12,378 bases of DNA from Jiangellaceae bacterium (GTDB taxonomy: Bacteria; Actinomycetota; Actinomycetes; Jiangellales; Jiangellaceae): NCBI GenBank assembly GCA_030146385.1, contig JASLBX010000363.1, forward strand, positions 1 to 12,378, read 5' to 3'. The notes under the pieces were generated by a model. That model ran no database searches, was not told the origin of the DNA, and saw only the letters and a list, made by a program, of their open reading frames with translations. The position numbers and the translations under genes were made by a program. Positions 6,673 through 12,378 of the stretch are shown here, one piece after another; within the stretch, counting starts at the first letter, position 1; each line of letters begins with the position of its first letter.

Positions 6673-7569
6673 CTAGCCCTGGCACAGCTCCTCGGCGCTG
6701 GTCTCCGCAGCGAGGTCGATCTCTGCCTGGCTCCACCCGAACGGCTCGATGAGCGGGAGGATCTCGCCCGCGTCCCGCATCTCGATCAGCACCCGGTTGA
6801 ACTCGTCGCGGAACTCCTGGTCCTCGGTGCGGAACACGTAGCCACCGCAGCCGAGCTGCTCCTCGCCGTCGACAGTGTGGATGAACGGCTCGGTGGCCTC
6901 GAGGTCCTCGAAGTCCCTGACGTTCCAGTTGACCGTGAAGCTGGTCAGCGCGAACGCATCGATCCGGCCACCGCGGAGCGCGTCGATCAGGCTCGGCGTG
7001 TTGTCGAGCACCGTGACGTTCTCGATGCCGACGTCCTCGGCGTGCTGCTCCTCGACCGCGCCGGAGAACACGCCGAGGGTGGCGTCGGCGTCCCGTACCG
7101 ACTCGTAGTCGCTGAGCCCCATCGGGTTGCCCGCCGGGACCGCCAGTGCCTGCGGTGCGCAGTAGTCGGGGTCGCTGAAGATGACCTGCTCGCACCGCTC
7201 AGGCGTGATGAACATCCCGGCCGCGACCATGTCCATCCGTCCGGCGTTGAGCCCTGGGATGAGCCCGCCGAACTCGCTCACGACGCCGTCCATCTCCTCG
7301 ATGCCGAGCTCGGCGAGCACGGCGCGGGCGACCTCAGGCGCCTCGCCGGTGACGGTGCCGTCGCTCTCAGCGAACCCATAGGGCGCCTCGTTGGCGAAGC
7401 CGACCTGGATGAAGCCCTGCTCTCGGGCACGTTCCAGCAGGTTCCCCTCGCCCGTAGTGTCGCCGTCATCGTCACCGCACGCCGACAGGAGTACCGGGCC
7501 GCCAAGGGCGACGGCTCCGATGGGTGCTGTTCTTCGTAGGAACGAACGTCGGGTTATCTCACGCCTCAT
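6673..7569 (-). CDS. ehuB: Substrate-binding lipoprotein, EhuB-like (ectoine/hydroxyectoine type)
   Basis: 298 residues. The N-terminus has a Tat-type motif (Arg7-Arg8-Ser-Phe-Leu), a hydrophobic stretch and a lipobox LLSAC with lipidated Cys31, so the mature protein is anchored outside the membrane and captures ligand for EhuCD. The body is a type II periplasmic-binding fold (SBP_bac_3). Strong EhuB-like stretches are GFANEAPYGF (57-66), GEAPEVA (75-81), EFGGLIPGL (99-107) and AAGMFITPERC (116-126). Glu61, Tyr64, Phe100, Phe120 and Arg125 have the same spacing as the ligand-contacting residues I recall for Sinorhizobium EhuB (E21, F24, Y60, F80, R85), suggesting a cation-pi cage for ectoine-like solutes. 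The ATG at 7569 is set by GGAGG seven bases upstream. First gene of the importer operon. Confidence 0.9.
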   Translation of the reverse strand: MRREITRRSFLRRTAPIGAVALGGPVLLSACGDDDGDTTGEGNLLERAREQGFIQVGFANEAPYGFAESDGTVTGEAPEVARAVLAELGIEEMDGVVSEFGGLIPGLNAGRMDMVAAGMFITPERCEQVIFSDPDYCAPQALAVPAGNPMGLSDYESVRDADATLGVFSGAVEEQHAEDVGIENVTVLDNTPSLIDALRGGRIDAFALTSFTVNWNVRDFEDLEATEPFIHTVDGEEQLGCGGYVFRTEDQEFRDEFNRVLIEMRDAGEILPLIEPFGWSQAEIDLAAETSAEELCQG

Positions 7570-7616
7570 GGGTTTGCCTCCCACCCGCTCCACAAGTTGT
7601 CTCATCAGTGCGATCG

Positions 7617-7644
7617 AGATTACCGAGGGCCGTAGCATTGTCAA
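7617..7644 (-). promoter_or_regulatory. Sigma-70-type promoter of the ehuBCDA operon
   Basis: On the minus strand a perfect -35 TTGACA (7639-7644) is followed after 16 bp by TAATCT (7617-7622). Transcription should begin near 7610, giving a leader of about 40 bases that ends with the GGAGG of ehuB. It is the best promoter in the window. An ATTGTC element overlaps its -35. Confidence 0.65.
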
Positions 7645-7648
7645 CATT
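7637..7648. promoter_or_regulatory. ATTGTC operator-like element between ehuB and the second EutA-like gene
   Basis: ATTGTCAACATT lies across the -35 hexamer of the ehuB promoter and 23 bp before the GTG of the divergent gene. It shares ATTGTC with the sites at 3622-3641 and 9203-9229, but no second tandem copy is seen, so it is a weaker or single-site member. Confidence 0.4.
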
Positions 7649-7670
7649 CCTACGAGGCCGTGAGGAAGCT

Positions 7671-8408
7671 GTGACCGAGCCGACGAAGCGCCTCGGGTTC
7701 TTGTATCCAGGCCATGCCGCCGAGGACGATCTGCCCTACGTCGCCGACCGCTTGGAGCCGGCAGCGGCAGCCGAGGTGGTCCATACCAGCGTTGGTGAGG
7801 ATGCCCACCGGGTCGACGCGCTGCTTGACCTCGGCGGCGACGCCCGGCTGGCCACCGGTGCAGACGAGCTGCGAGGGCGGGGCATCGCAGCCGTCATCTG
7901 GGCCTGTACCAGTGGCAGCTTCGTGTTCGGCTGGGCCGGCGCACGAGCGCAGGCCGGCGAGCTTGGGCGCCGGCTGGGAGTTCCTGCCTCAAGCACGTCG
8001 TTCGCGTTCGTCGACGCCTGCCGGGCGCTCGGAGTGACCCGGGTCGCGATCGCCGCGACCTATCCTGCCGACGTCACCGAGCATCTCGTCGCCTTCCTCG
8101 GCGATGGCGGCGTGGAAGCGGTAGCAGTGTCCAGCCGCGGGATCACCACTGCCACTGAGGTCGCGACTCTGGGGAAGCGGCCGGTTCGTGATCTCGTCCG
8201 GCGCCACGACCATCCGGACGCCCAGGCGGTACTCGTGCCGGACACCGCCCTGCACACGGCGCGCTGGCTGTCCGGGCTGGAGAACGAGGTCGGCAAGCCG
8301 GTGCTCACCGCCAACCAGGTGAGCGTCTGGCAAGTCGCCCGGTTGGCCGGTCATCCGGCCGTCGGCAGATCCCTCGGCCGGCTGTTCGCCGCCGAGGGCA
8401 CCCGATGA
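7671..8408 (+). CDS. Second maleate-isomerase/EutA-like protein, one-cysteine form
   Basis: 245 residues from the GTG at 7671, chosen because GAGGAAG lies at 7662-7668 and the frame further upstream runs through the ehuB promoter. It has the two-half Asp/Glu-racemase fold of the maleate isomerase/arylmalonate decarboxylase branch. The first motif is ACTSGSFVFG with Cys79. The second position, where its paralogue has SCTNLPT, reads VPDTALHT, with Asp191 in place of the catalytic cysteine. The following GKPVLTANQVSVW segment is well conserved. A one-cysteine enzyme of this fold cannot use the two-thiol racemase mechanism; decarboxylation, hydration or a ligand-binding role are possibilities. 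It is divergent from ehuB and convergent with the GntR gene 42 bp away. Fold assignment is secure, activity is not. Confidence 0.83.
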   Translation: MTEPTKRLGFLYPGHAAEDDLPYVADRLEPAAAAEVVHTSVGEDAHRVDALLDLGGDARLATGADELRGRGIAAVIWACTSGSFVFGWAGARAQAGELGRRLGVPASSTSFAFVDACRALGVTRVAIAATYPADVTEHLVAFLGDGGVEAVAVSSRGITTATEVATLGKRPVRDLVRRHDHPDAQAVLVPDTALHTARWLSGLENEVGKPVLTANQVSVWQVARLAGHPAVGRSLGRLFAAEGTR

Positions 8409-8450
8409 GCAGGTCGGTTAAGGGGTGACTCGCGCCTCAATCCGACGTGT

Positions 8451-9119
8451 TCACGGATCAGGTCCCCATGGTTTCAGATCCTGGACGGCATGCTCGAAGT
8501 GCCGGTCGATCGCACGAAGCGCCGTCTCGCGTCCCGCCTTGATCTCGGCGAACAGTTCGCGGTGCTCGCCGACCAGCTCCAGCCGGGCCGGGTAGGCGCG
8601 TTCGAGCCGTTGCAGGCACATCCGGGTCTCGACGATCAGCGTGGAGAACATCCGGACCAACCGCTTGCTGCCGGCTGCGGCGACCAGCGTCTCGTGGAAT
8701 TGCAGGTCGAGGTCGGCGACGACCGACCAGCGGTCGCGCAGCGCTGCCTTCTCCATCCGGTCGAGCAGCCGGTCGATGGTGGCGAAAGCGTCCGAGTTGC
8801 CGCGCTCGAGGAGGATCCGCGCCGCGGCCCTCTCGACCGCGCCGCGGGCCAAGTAGATGTCCTCGATGTCGTCTTCATCGAGGGTGGTGACGAAGACGCC
8901 GCGGTGGGGTTCGCTGCGCAGCAAGCCCTCCTGGATGAGCCGCTGCAACGCCTCGCGGACGGGCCCCCGGCTGACCCGCAGCCGTTCGGCCAGGCTCGCC
9001 TCTCCGAGCTGAGCTCCGGGTGCGAAGCTGCCGTCCATGATGCCACTGCGGATCCGCGCGGCGATGATCGAGGCCGTGGTCGGCCGGCTGACCGGTTCGA
9101 GGCTCGGTCCCCAGTTCAC
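8451..9119 (-). CDS. GntR-family transcriptional regulator with FCD domain
   Basis: 222 residues from the GTG at 9119, preceded by AAGGG at five-base spacing; the frame stays open to a TTG at 9221, but that would put the operator inside the gene. The N-terminal winged helix spans about residues 12-80, with the recognition region SLAERLRVSRGPVREALQRL (42-61) and the wing HRGVFVTTL. The C-terminal FCD ligand-binding domain spans about 85-214; candidate metal/ligand residues are Asp138 and His142 (DxxxH), His186 and His207. FCD regulators bind carboxylates or amino-acid-like effectors and usually repress until ligand binds. It is divergent from the M24 hydrolase, with ATTGT sites between them that recur at two other forks, so it is the natural candidate for the locus regulator and for autoregulation. 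Classical ectoine loci use the MocR-type EnuR instead. Confidence 0.92.
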   Translation of the reverse strand: MNWGPSLEPVSRPTTASIIAARIRSGIMDGSFAPGAQLGEASLAERLRVSRGPVREALQRLIQEGLLRSEPHRGVFVTTLDEDDIEDIYLARGAVERAAARILLERGNSDAFATIDRLLDRMEKAALRDRWSVVADLDLQFHETLVAAAGSKRLVRMFSTLIVETRMCLQRLERAYPARLELVGEHRELFAEIKAGRETALRAIDRHFEHAVQDLKPWGPDP

Positions 9120-9192
9120 AGCAGCCCTTTCGTCCTTGGACCGCACCACGCCTGGCTCGGCCGCCGCGGCGGCGACCACACCCCTGGCCACA

Positions 9193-9221
9193 TCGGTACG
9201 GAATTGTAATATTGTCGGCAA
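9193..9221 (-). promoter_or_regulatory. Possible promoter of the GntR regulator
   Basis: On the minus strand TTGCCG (9216-9221) and TACCGA (9193-9198) are 17 bp apart. The -35 is the same hexamer as in the aminotransferase promoter and overlaps the ATTGTCGG element; the -10 is poor. Transcription would start near 9186, leaving a leader of about 65 bases to the GTG at 9119. Confidence 0.3.
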
Positions 9222-9229
9222 CCTACAAT
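9203..9229. promoter_or_regulatory. Tandem ATTGT operator between gntR and the M24 hydrolase gene
   Basis: ATTGTAAT (9203-9210) and ATTGTCGG (9211-9218) are an 8-bp-period direct repeat, followed by an inverted ACAAT (9225-9229). TACAAT at 9224-9229 could be the -10 of the plus-strand M24 gene, with no convincing -35. The arrangement fits autoregulation of gntR and co-control of the hydrolase. The rest of the 9120-9280 gap shows no further signal. Confidence 0.55.
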
Positions 9230-9280
9230 AGCCTCTTCCGGTTGTTGCATATGCGCCGAAGGGCCGGCCGGGGGTTGGGG

Positions 9281-10456
9281 ATGAACGCGACAGGGGTGCT
9301 ACTTGACAGGTTCTTTCCTGCGGATGAGTATCTCGCGCGCACCGGCGCGGTACGCACCAACATGGCCGCTCGCGACCTGGACGCCCTTCTGCTGGTCAGC
9401 CCGGAGAACATCTACTACCTCGTGGGCCTGAGCCATCAGGGCTACTTCGCGTTCACGTTGCTGTTGTTTCCGCGTGAAGGCCTTCCGCGCGTGGTGACGC
9501 GCTCCATGGAATGGGTGACGCTGATGCAGCAGGCGCCAGACGTCGAACACGTCGGCTTCGACGACCACGAGGAGCCTGGGGAAGCCGTGGCTCGAGCCGT
9601 TCACGAGGCTGGGTTCGACCGCGCGCGGATCGGTGTAGAGCGCAACACCATGTACTTCCCGCTGCGGGTATGGGACCAGCTACGCGGCGATCTACCGCAC
9701 GTCGCGTGGGTGGACGCCAGCGACACCGTGGACGAGGTCCGCCTCGTCAAGTCCGAACGAGAGCTCTTCTGTATCCGGCAGGCCGCCGCACTGTCCGACC
9801 GAGCGGTTCGGGCCGGTATTAGAGCCGCTGGCGTAGGCATCAACGAGCGGGAGGTCGTTGCGGAGGTCTACCGCTCCATGGTGCTCGGTGGCAGCGAGTA
9901 TCCGGGGTTCGCACCACTGGTGCGCTCTACCGACATCATCGCGCAAGAGCATGCGACCTGGCGGGATCGGGTACTCACGCCCGGCGACACGCTGCTGCTC
10001 GAGCTCTCCGCGTCAGTGCGGCGCTATCACGCTCCGATCACCAGGGTGGTGCATGTCGGCCGGTCGACCGACGGCATCGAGGCGGCGGGCGAGATCACCG
10101 TCGAAGGGCTGGAAGCGGTCCGGGCGGCGCTCCGACCCGGTGCGGTGACGGGTGACGTCTACGCCGCGTGGCAGCGGGTTGTCGACCGCGCTCTCGGCCG
10201 CGGCCGCTATGAGCGGCATCACTGCGGCTACACCGTGGGCATTGGCTTTCCGCCGAGCTGGGTCGGTGGCAGCACGGTGGTCGGAATCCGTCCGGGAGGC
10301 CGGATCGAGGTCCGTGAGGGCATGGTGTTCCACGTGCTGTCGTGGCTGCTGGGCGTTGGCCCAGCCGACTACGGCGTTTCGGACACCGTAGTCGTCACCC
10401 CCAACGGCGGCGAGCTACTGACTTCGACGTCCCGTAAGCCCGTCCTGCTCGCCTGA
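9281..10456 (+). CDS. M24 'pita-bread' family hydrolase, DoeA/EutD (ectoine hydrolase)-like
   Basis: 391 residues from the ATG at 9281, close to the length of ectoine hydrolases; ATG 9251 and TTG 9212 are in-frame alternatives but neither has a better ribosome site. A creatinase-type N-terminal domain (about 1-155, with DALLLVSPENIYYLVG) precedes an M24 catalytic domain (about 160-390). The usual metal ligands of M24 peptidases are absent: the DxG strand reads ELSASVRRYHAPITR with Glu241, the GHGIG His is replaced in CGYTVGIGFPPSW (315-327), and the last glutamates are lost near GMVFHVLS. The RYHAP and GIGFPPSW patterns resemble DoeA/EutD, which open the ectoine ring metal-independently through an active-site glutamate. 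Glu241 is the candidate. With EhuB beside it, ring opening of an ectoine-like compound is likely but unproven; a creatinase-like amidine hydrolase is the alternative. Confidence 0.85.
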   Translation: MNATGVLLDRFFPADEYLARTGAVRTNMAARDLDALLLVSPENIYYLVGLSHQGYFAFTLLLFPREGLPRVVTRSMEWVTLMQQAPDVEHVGFDDHEEPGEAVARAVHEAGFDRARIGVERNTMYFPLRVWDQLRGDLPHVAWVDASDTVDEVRLVKSERELFCIRQAAALSDRAVRAGIRAAGVGINEREVVAEVYRSMVLGGSEYPGFAPLVRSTDIIAQEHATWRDRVLTPGDTLLLELSASVRRYHAPITRVVHVGRSTDGIEAAGEITVEGLEAVRAALRPGAVTGDVYAAWQRVVDRALGRGRYERHHCGYTVGIGFPPSWVGGSTVVGIRPGGRIEVREGMVFHVLSWLLGVGPADYGVSDTVVVTPNGGELLTSTSRKPVLLA

Positions 10457-10484
10457 ACGGCGCCGCGCGAGGAGTGGTCAGGGT

Positions 10485-10498
10485 GGTTAGCCGTAACC
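10485..10498. terminator. Weak hairpin in the convergent gap after the M24 gene
   Basis: GGTTA (10485-10489) pairs with TAACC (10494-10498) around a GCCG loop, nested between GTCAGG (10477-10482) and CCTGAC (10523-10528), which are also complementary. No T-tract. The 88-bp gap between convergent stops is a logical place for a bidirectional terminator, but the stem is short. Confidence 0.2.
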
Positions 10499-10544
10499 TG
10501 CGCAAGTCAGCGAGTTGCCTGGCCTGACGAGTCCAAGGTGACGA

Positions 10545-11720
10545 TCAGCGCTTGGGCAGCAGCGGGGTGGCCTGCATGGCGGCGGCGTCCTGGAAGGCGA
10601 AGTCCTCCGGCTGATCGCGGTAGAGAGCCGCATAGCGCTCGACGCGGTCCCGGTCCAGCTCCACGCCAATCCCAGGCGCGTCCGGCACGGCGAGGCAGCC
10701 GTCCACATACGTGGGCGCGCCACCGGCGATGACGTCGTCGGCGAGCAGGGAGGCGTACGACTGGTTCGCGTAGAGGAAGTTCGGTGTCGAGGCGATGACG
10801 TGCGTCGCGGCGAAAGCGGCGACGCCTAACTCGCCGAGGCTGTGCTTGACCACCGGCAGCGCCGCGGCTTCGCAGATCCCGGCACCGCGCTTGAGGTTGA
10901 GCAGGCCGCCGTCCAGCTGGTTGTCAAGCGAGATGGCGTCGGCGGCGTCCCGTCGGATGCAGTTGAGGACGTCGTACCGGGTCCATGTCGCTTCGTTGGC
11001 GAGCACCGGCACACCCACCCGGCTGCGGACGTAGGCCAACGCGTCGAGGTTGCGGCCCGATACCGGTTGTTCTACGAGCTCAAGGTCGTACGGTTCGAGC
11101 TCCTGGATGATCCGCACCGCCGCACCGGCCGACCAGGACTCGTTGGCGTCGATCCGGAGCTTGAACCCGGCGCCGCCTCCGGCCCGTGCGGCCTCGACCA
11201 GCGCATGGTCCTCGCTTGGATCACCCCACCCGACCTTGAGATACCCGGTGGAGAAGCCCAGCTCGACGGCCTTCGCTGCGGCGGCGTGCACTCCGTCCGG
11301 GTCGGTACGGGGAAGGTAGTAGAAGGCTTCGACGCGGTCACGCACCCGGCCGCCGAACAGGTTGACCAGCGGCTGCCCGCATGCCTTCCCGACCAGATCC
11401 CAGCATGCCATCTCCACCCCAGCGATGCCCGGGTTGGTGGCACGCACGTGATGCCAGGTGCCGACGACGTCGATCCGTTTGGAGATTCGCTCGATATCGA
11501 ACGGCGACTCGCCGACGACCAGCCCTTCGACCGACTCCAGCACGGCAAGGACGATCTCCGCGGTGGGGTACGCCCCGGCTTCGCCGAGACCGACCAGTCC
11601 CTCGTCGGTACGCAGTTCGATGAGCACGCTGGCCATGCCTTGCCGTCCGCCGTAGGCCCACAGCTCAGGGGAGTGGAACGGGACGGCGACAGGTGTGGTA
11701 TCCAGTCCGATGATGCGCAT
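10545..11720 (-). CDS. Enolase-superfamily enzyme (mandelate racemase/muconate lactonizing type)
   Basis: 391 residues with the capping domain (about 1-130) and the barrel (about 135-370) typical of the superfamily, whose members abstract a proton alpha to a carboxylate using Mg2+. Putative metal ligands are Asp191 (RIDANES), Glu217 (ELVEQP) and Glu243 (LANEATW). On one side of the pocket the usual KxK reads Tyr160-Leu-Lys162, so only the second lysine remains. On the other side Asp266 (five residues before the GG pair) and His293 (PVVKH) match a mandelate-racemase-type Asp-His dyad. A dehydratase, epimerase or racemase of an acid-sugar, hydroxy-amino acid or betaine-like substrate would fit. 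The ATG has GGAGG at five-base spacing. It converges on the M24 hydrolase gene but lacks the ATTGTC sites, so its membership in the pathway is uncertain. Confidence 0.88.
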   Translation of the reverse strand: MRIIGLDTTPVAVPFHSPELWAYGGRQGMASVLIELRTDEGLVGLGEAGAYPTAEIVLAVLESVEGLVVGESPFDIERISKRIDVVGTWHHVRATNPGIAGVEMACWDLVGKACGQPLVNLFGGRVRDRVEAFYYLPRTDPDGVHAAAAKAVELGFSTGYLKVGWGDPSEDHALVEAARAGGGAGFKLRIDANESWSAGAAVRIIQELEPYDLELVEQPVSGRNLDALAYVRSRVGVPVLANEATWTRYDVLNCIRRDAADAISLDNQLDGGLLNLKRGAGICEAAALPVVKHSLGELGVAAFAATHVIASTPNFLYANQSYASLLADDVIAGGAPTYVDGCLAVPDAPGIGVELDRDRVERYAALYRDQPEDFAFQDAAAMQATPLLPKR

Positions 11721-11797
11721 GTGGTCCTCCGGCTTTGACGGTACCGGCGGCGGACGATCTGCGGCAGCATGGTGCGGCCCGGCCGTGGAGGTGAGCA

Positions 11798-12378
11798 GTG
11801 GAGCCCGACCATATCGACGACCATGCTGTGCCCCAGCCCCGCGGCGATGTTGCCGTCGTCGACGTCGATGACGAGCTGGTTCTGTACGACCCGGTACGAG
11901 ACAGCACGCACCGACTCGCCCCCACGGCAGCCGTGGTGTGGCAGTGCCTTGACGGACGGGCGACGCTCGAGGACATCGCCGACGATGTCGTGGTCGTCCA
12001 GGGCGGAGATCGCGACGCGGCGGTCACCGCGTTGGTGCAGCACGTACGCCGGTTCGCGCGGGCCGGCCTACTGGTGGGGACCGAGGTAGCCGCGCCTACG
12101 CGCGGTCGGGCGACCGTCCGGTCCCGGCCCGATCAGCCCGACAGTGTCGGCCATTTGTCTCTGGTGCCGCCCGACGAGTGCGCCGTCAAGAACCGGGCCG
12201 GCTGGGTCGGCAGCGTGGCCGTCGCCGCGGGCGGCCACCTGCTGGGCGTCCGCTGCAACGACGTGGAGTTGTTGGCAGCGCTTGAGAAACTACTGGAGCC
12301 AGTGCGGGTCGAGCTGGCAGACCCGCCGCCGAACCTCTCCGTAGGGCTCGGCCGCCGCGGAGGAACCCGGCCGGCGCC
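11798..12378 (+). CDS. PqqD-like protein, 3' end beyond the window
   Basis: The frame is open from the GTG at 11798 to the right edge (193 codons, no stop). The start is fixed by a strong GGAGGTGA at 11787-11794. Residues about 17-95 match the PqqD/RRE-type winged-helix fold: a strand-rich VVDVDDELVLYDP, RLAPTAAVVWQCLDG (39-53), then ATLEDIADD and a helix ending FARAGLL (86-92). PqqD-like domains hold peptide precursors for modifying enzymes in RiPP and PQQ pathways; stand-alone versions also occur in HPr-kinase-like 'HPr-rel-A' clusters. After a polar linker (about 97-120), a second region with VGSVAVAAGGHLLGVRCND resembles the start of such HprK-like-associated proteins, but I am unsure. 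It is divergent from the enolase-fold gene and probably begins a separate module. Confidence 0.75.
   Translation, partial: MEPDHIDDHAVPQPRGDVAVVDVDDELVLYDPVRDSTHRLAPTAAVVWQCLDGRATLEDIADDVVVVQGGDRDAAVTALVQHVRRFARAGLLVGTEVAAPTRGRATVRSRPDQPDSVGHLSLVPPDECAVKNRAGWVGSVAVAAGGHLLGVRCNDVELLAALEKLLEPVRVELADPPPNLSVGLGRRGGTRPA

Noticed and set aside
6607..7539. 310-residue plus-strand open frame opposite ehuB
   Set aside because: Antisense shadow of an intact lipoprotein gene; no recognisable domain or ribosome site.
9120..9221. Longer GntR product starting at TTG 9221
   Set aside because: It would overlap the tandem operator and add an Ala-rich segment not typical of the family; GTG 9119 has a good ribosome site and gives the usual length.
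9212..9280. Longer M24 product from TTG 9212 or ATG 9251
   Set aside because: The added residues are Arg/Gly-rich with no counterpart in the family; ATG 9281 gives the expected length, although no strong ribosome site decides it.
10842..11738. 298-residue plus-strand open frame opposite the enolase-fold gene
   Set aside because: Antisense shadow; composition biased to Arg, Asp and Val and no motifs.
11721..11797. Search for an ATTGTC operator in the enolase/PqqD fork
   Set aside because: No ATTGT word present; a lone TTGACG at 11735-11740 has no matching -10, so no promoter is called.

Overview
The window is high-GC DNA with tight gene packing, frequent GTG starts, ATGA-type overlaps and a Tat-type lipoprotein signal, which together suggest an actinomycete chromosome. 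No rRNA, tRNA, CRISPR array or insertion sequence is visible. Every intergenic gap is shorter than 170 bp.

Layout: (1) A plus-strand operon of a 3' amidase fragment, an aldehyde dehydrogenase and a DUF3830 cyclophilin-like protein (1-2216). (2) A minus-strand class III aminotransferase (2326-3606), divergent from a plus-strand maleate-isomerase/EutA-like protein (3712-4476). (3) A minus-strand four-gene ABC importer in the order ehuB-ehuC-ehuD-ehuA (7569 down to 4535), divergent from a second EutA-like paralogue (7671-8408). (4) A minus-strand GntR/FCD regulator (8451-9119), divergent from a plus-strand M24 'pita-bread' hydrolase resembling ectoine hydrolase DoeA/EutD (9281-10456). (5) A minus-strand enolase-superfamily enzyme (10545-11720), divergent from a PqqD-like gene that runs off the right edge (11798 onward).

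The most coherent reading of regions 1-4 is a catabolic island for a small zwitterionic or cyclic nitrogen compound related to ectoine. The binding protein captures it and EhuCDA imports it. The M24 hydrolase opens the ring, the amidase may remove an acyl group, and the aminotransferase and aldehyde dehydrogenase oxidise the resulting amine. The two racemase/isomerase-fold proteins, DUF3830 and possibly the enolase-fold enzyme process side branches. Compared with the canonical ehu/eut/doe locus, DoeB/EutE, EutB, EutC and an EnuR-type regulator are not present in the window, while DUF3830, a second EutA-like protein, an amidase and a GntR/FCD regulator are. This may be a variant or an undescribed pathway.

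The three divergent intergenic regions of the island carry ATTGTC-type elements. In two regions these sit on recognisable promoter boxes of minus-strand genes, and tandem 7-8 bp repeats occur in two of the three regions. This points to one regulator, most simply the encoded GntR/FCD protein, coordinating all three transcription forks. The enolase/PqqD fork lacks the motif and may belong to a neighbouring unit.
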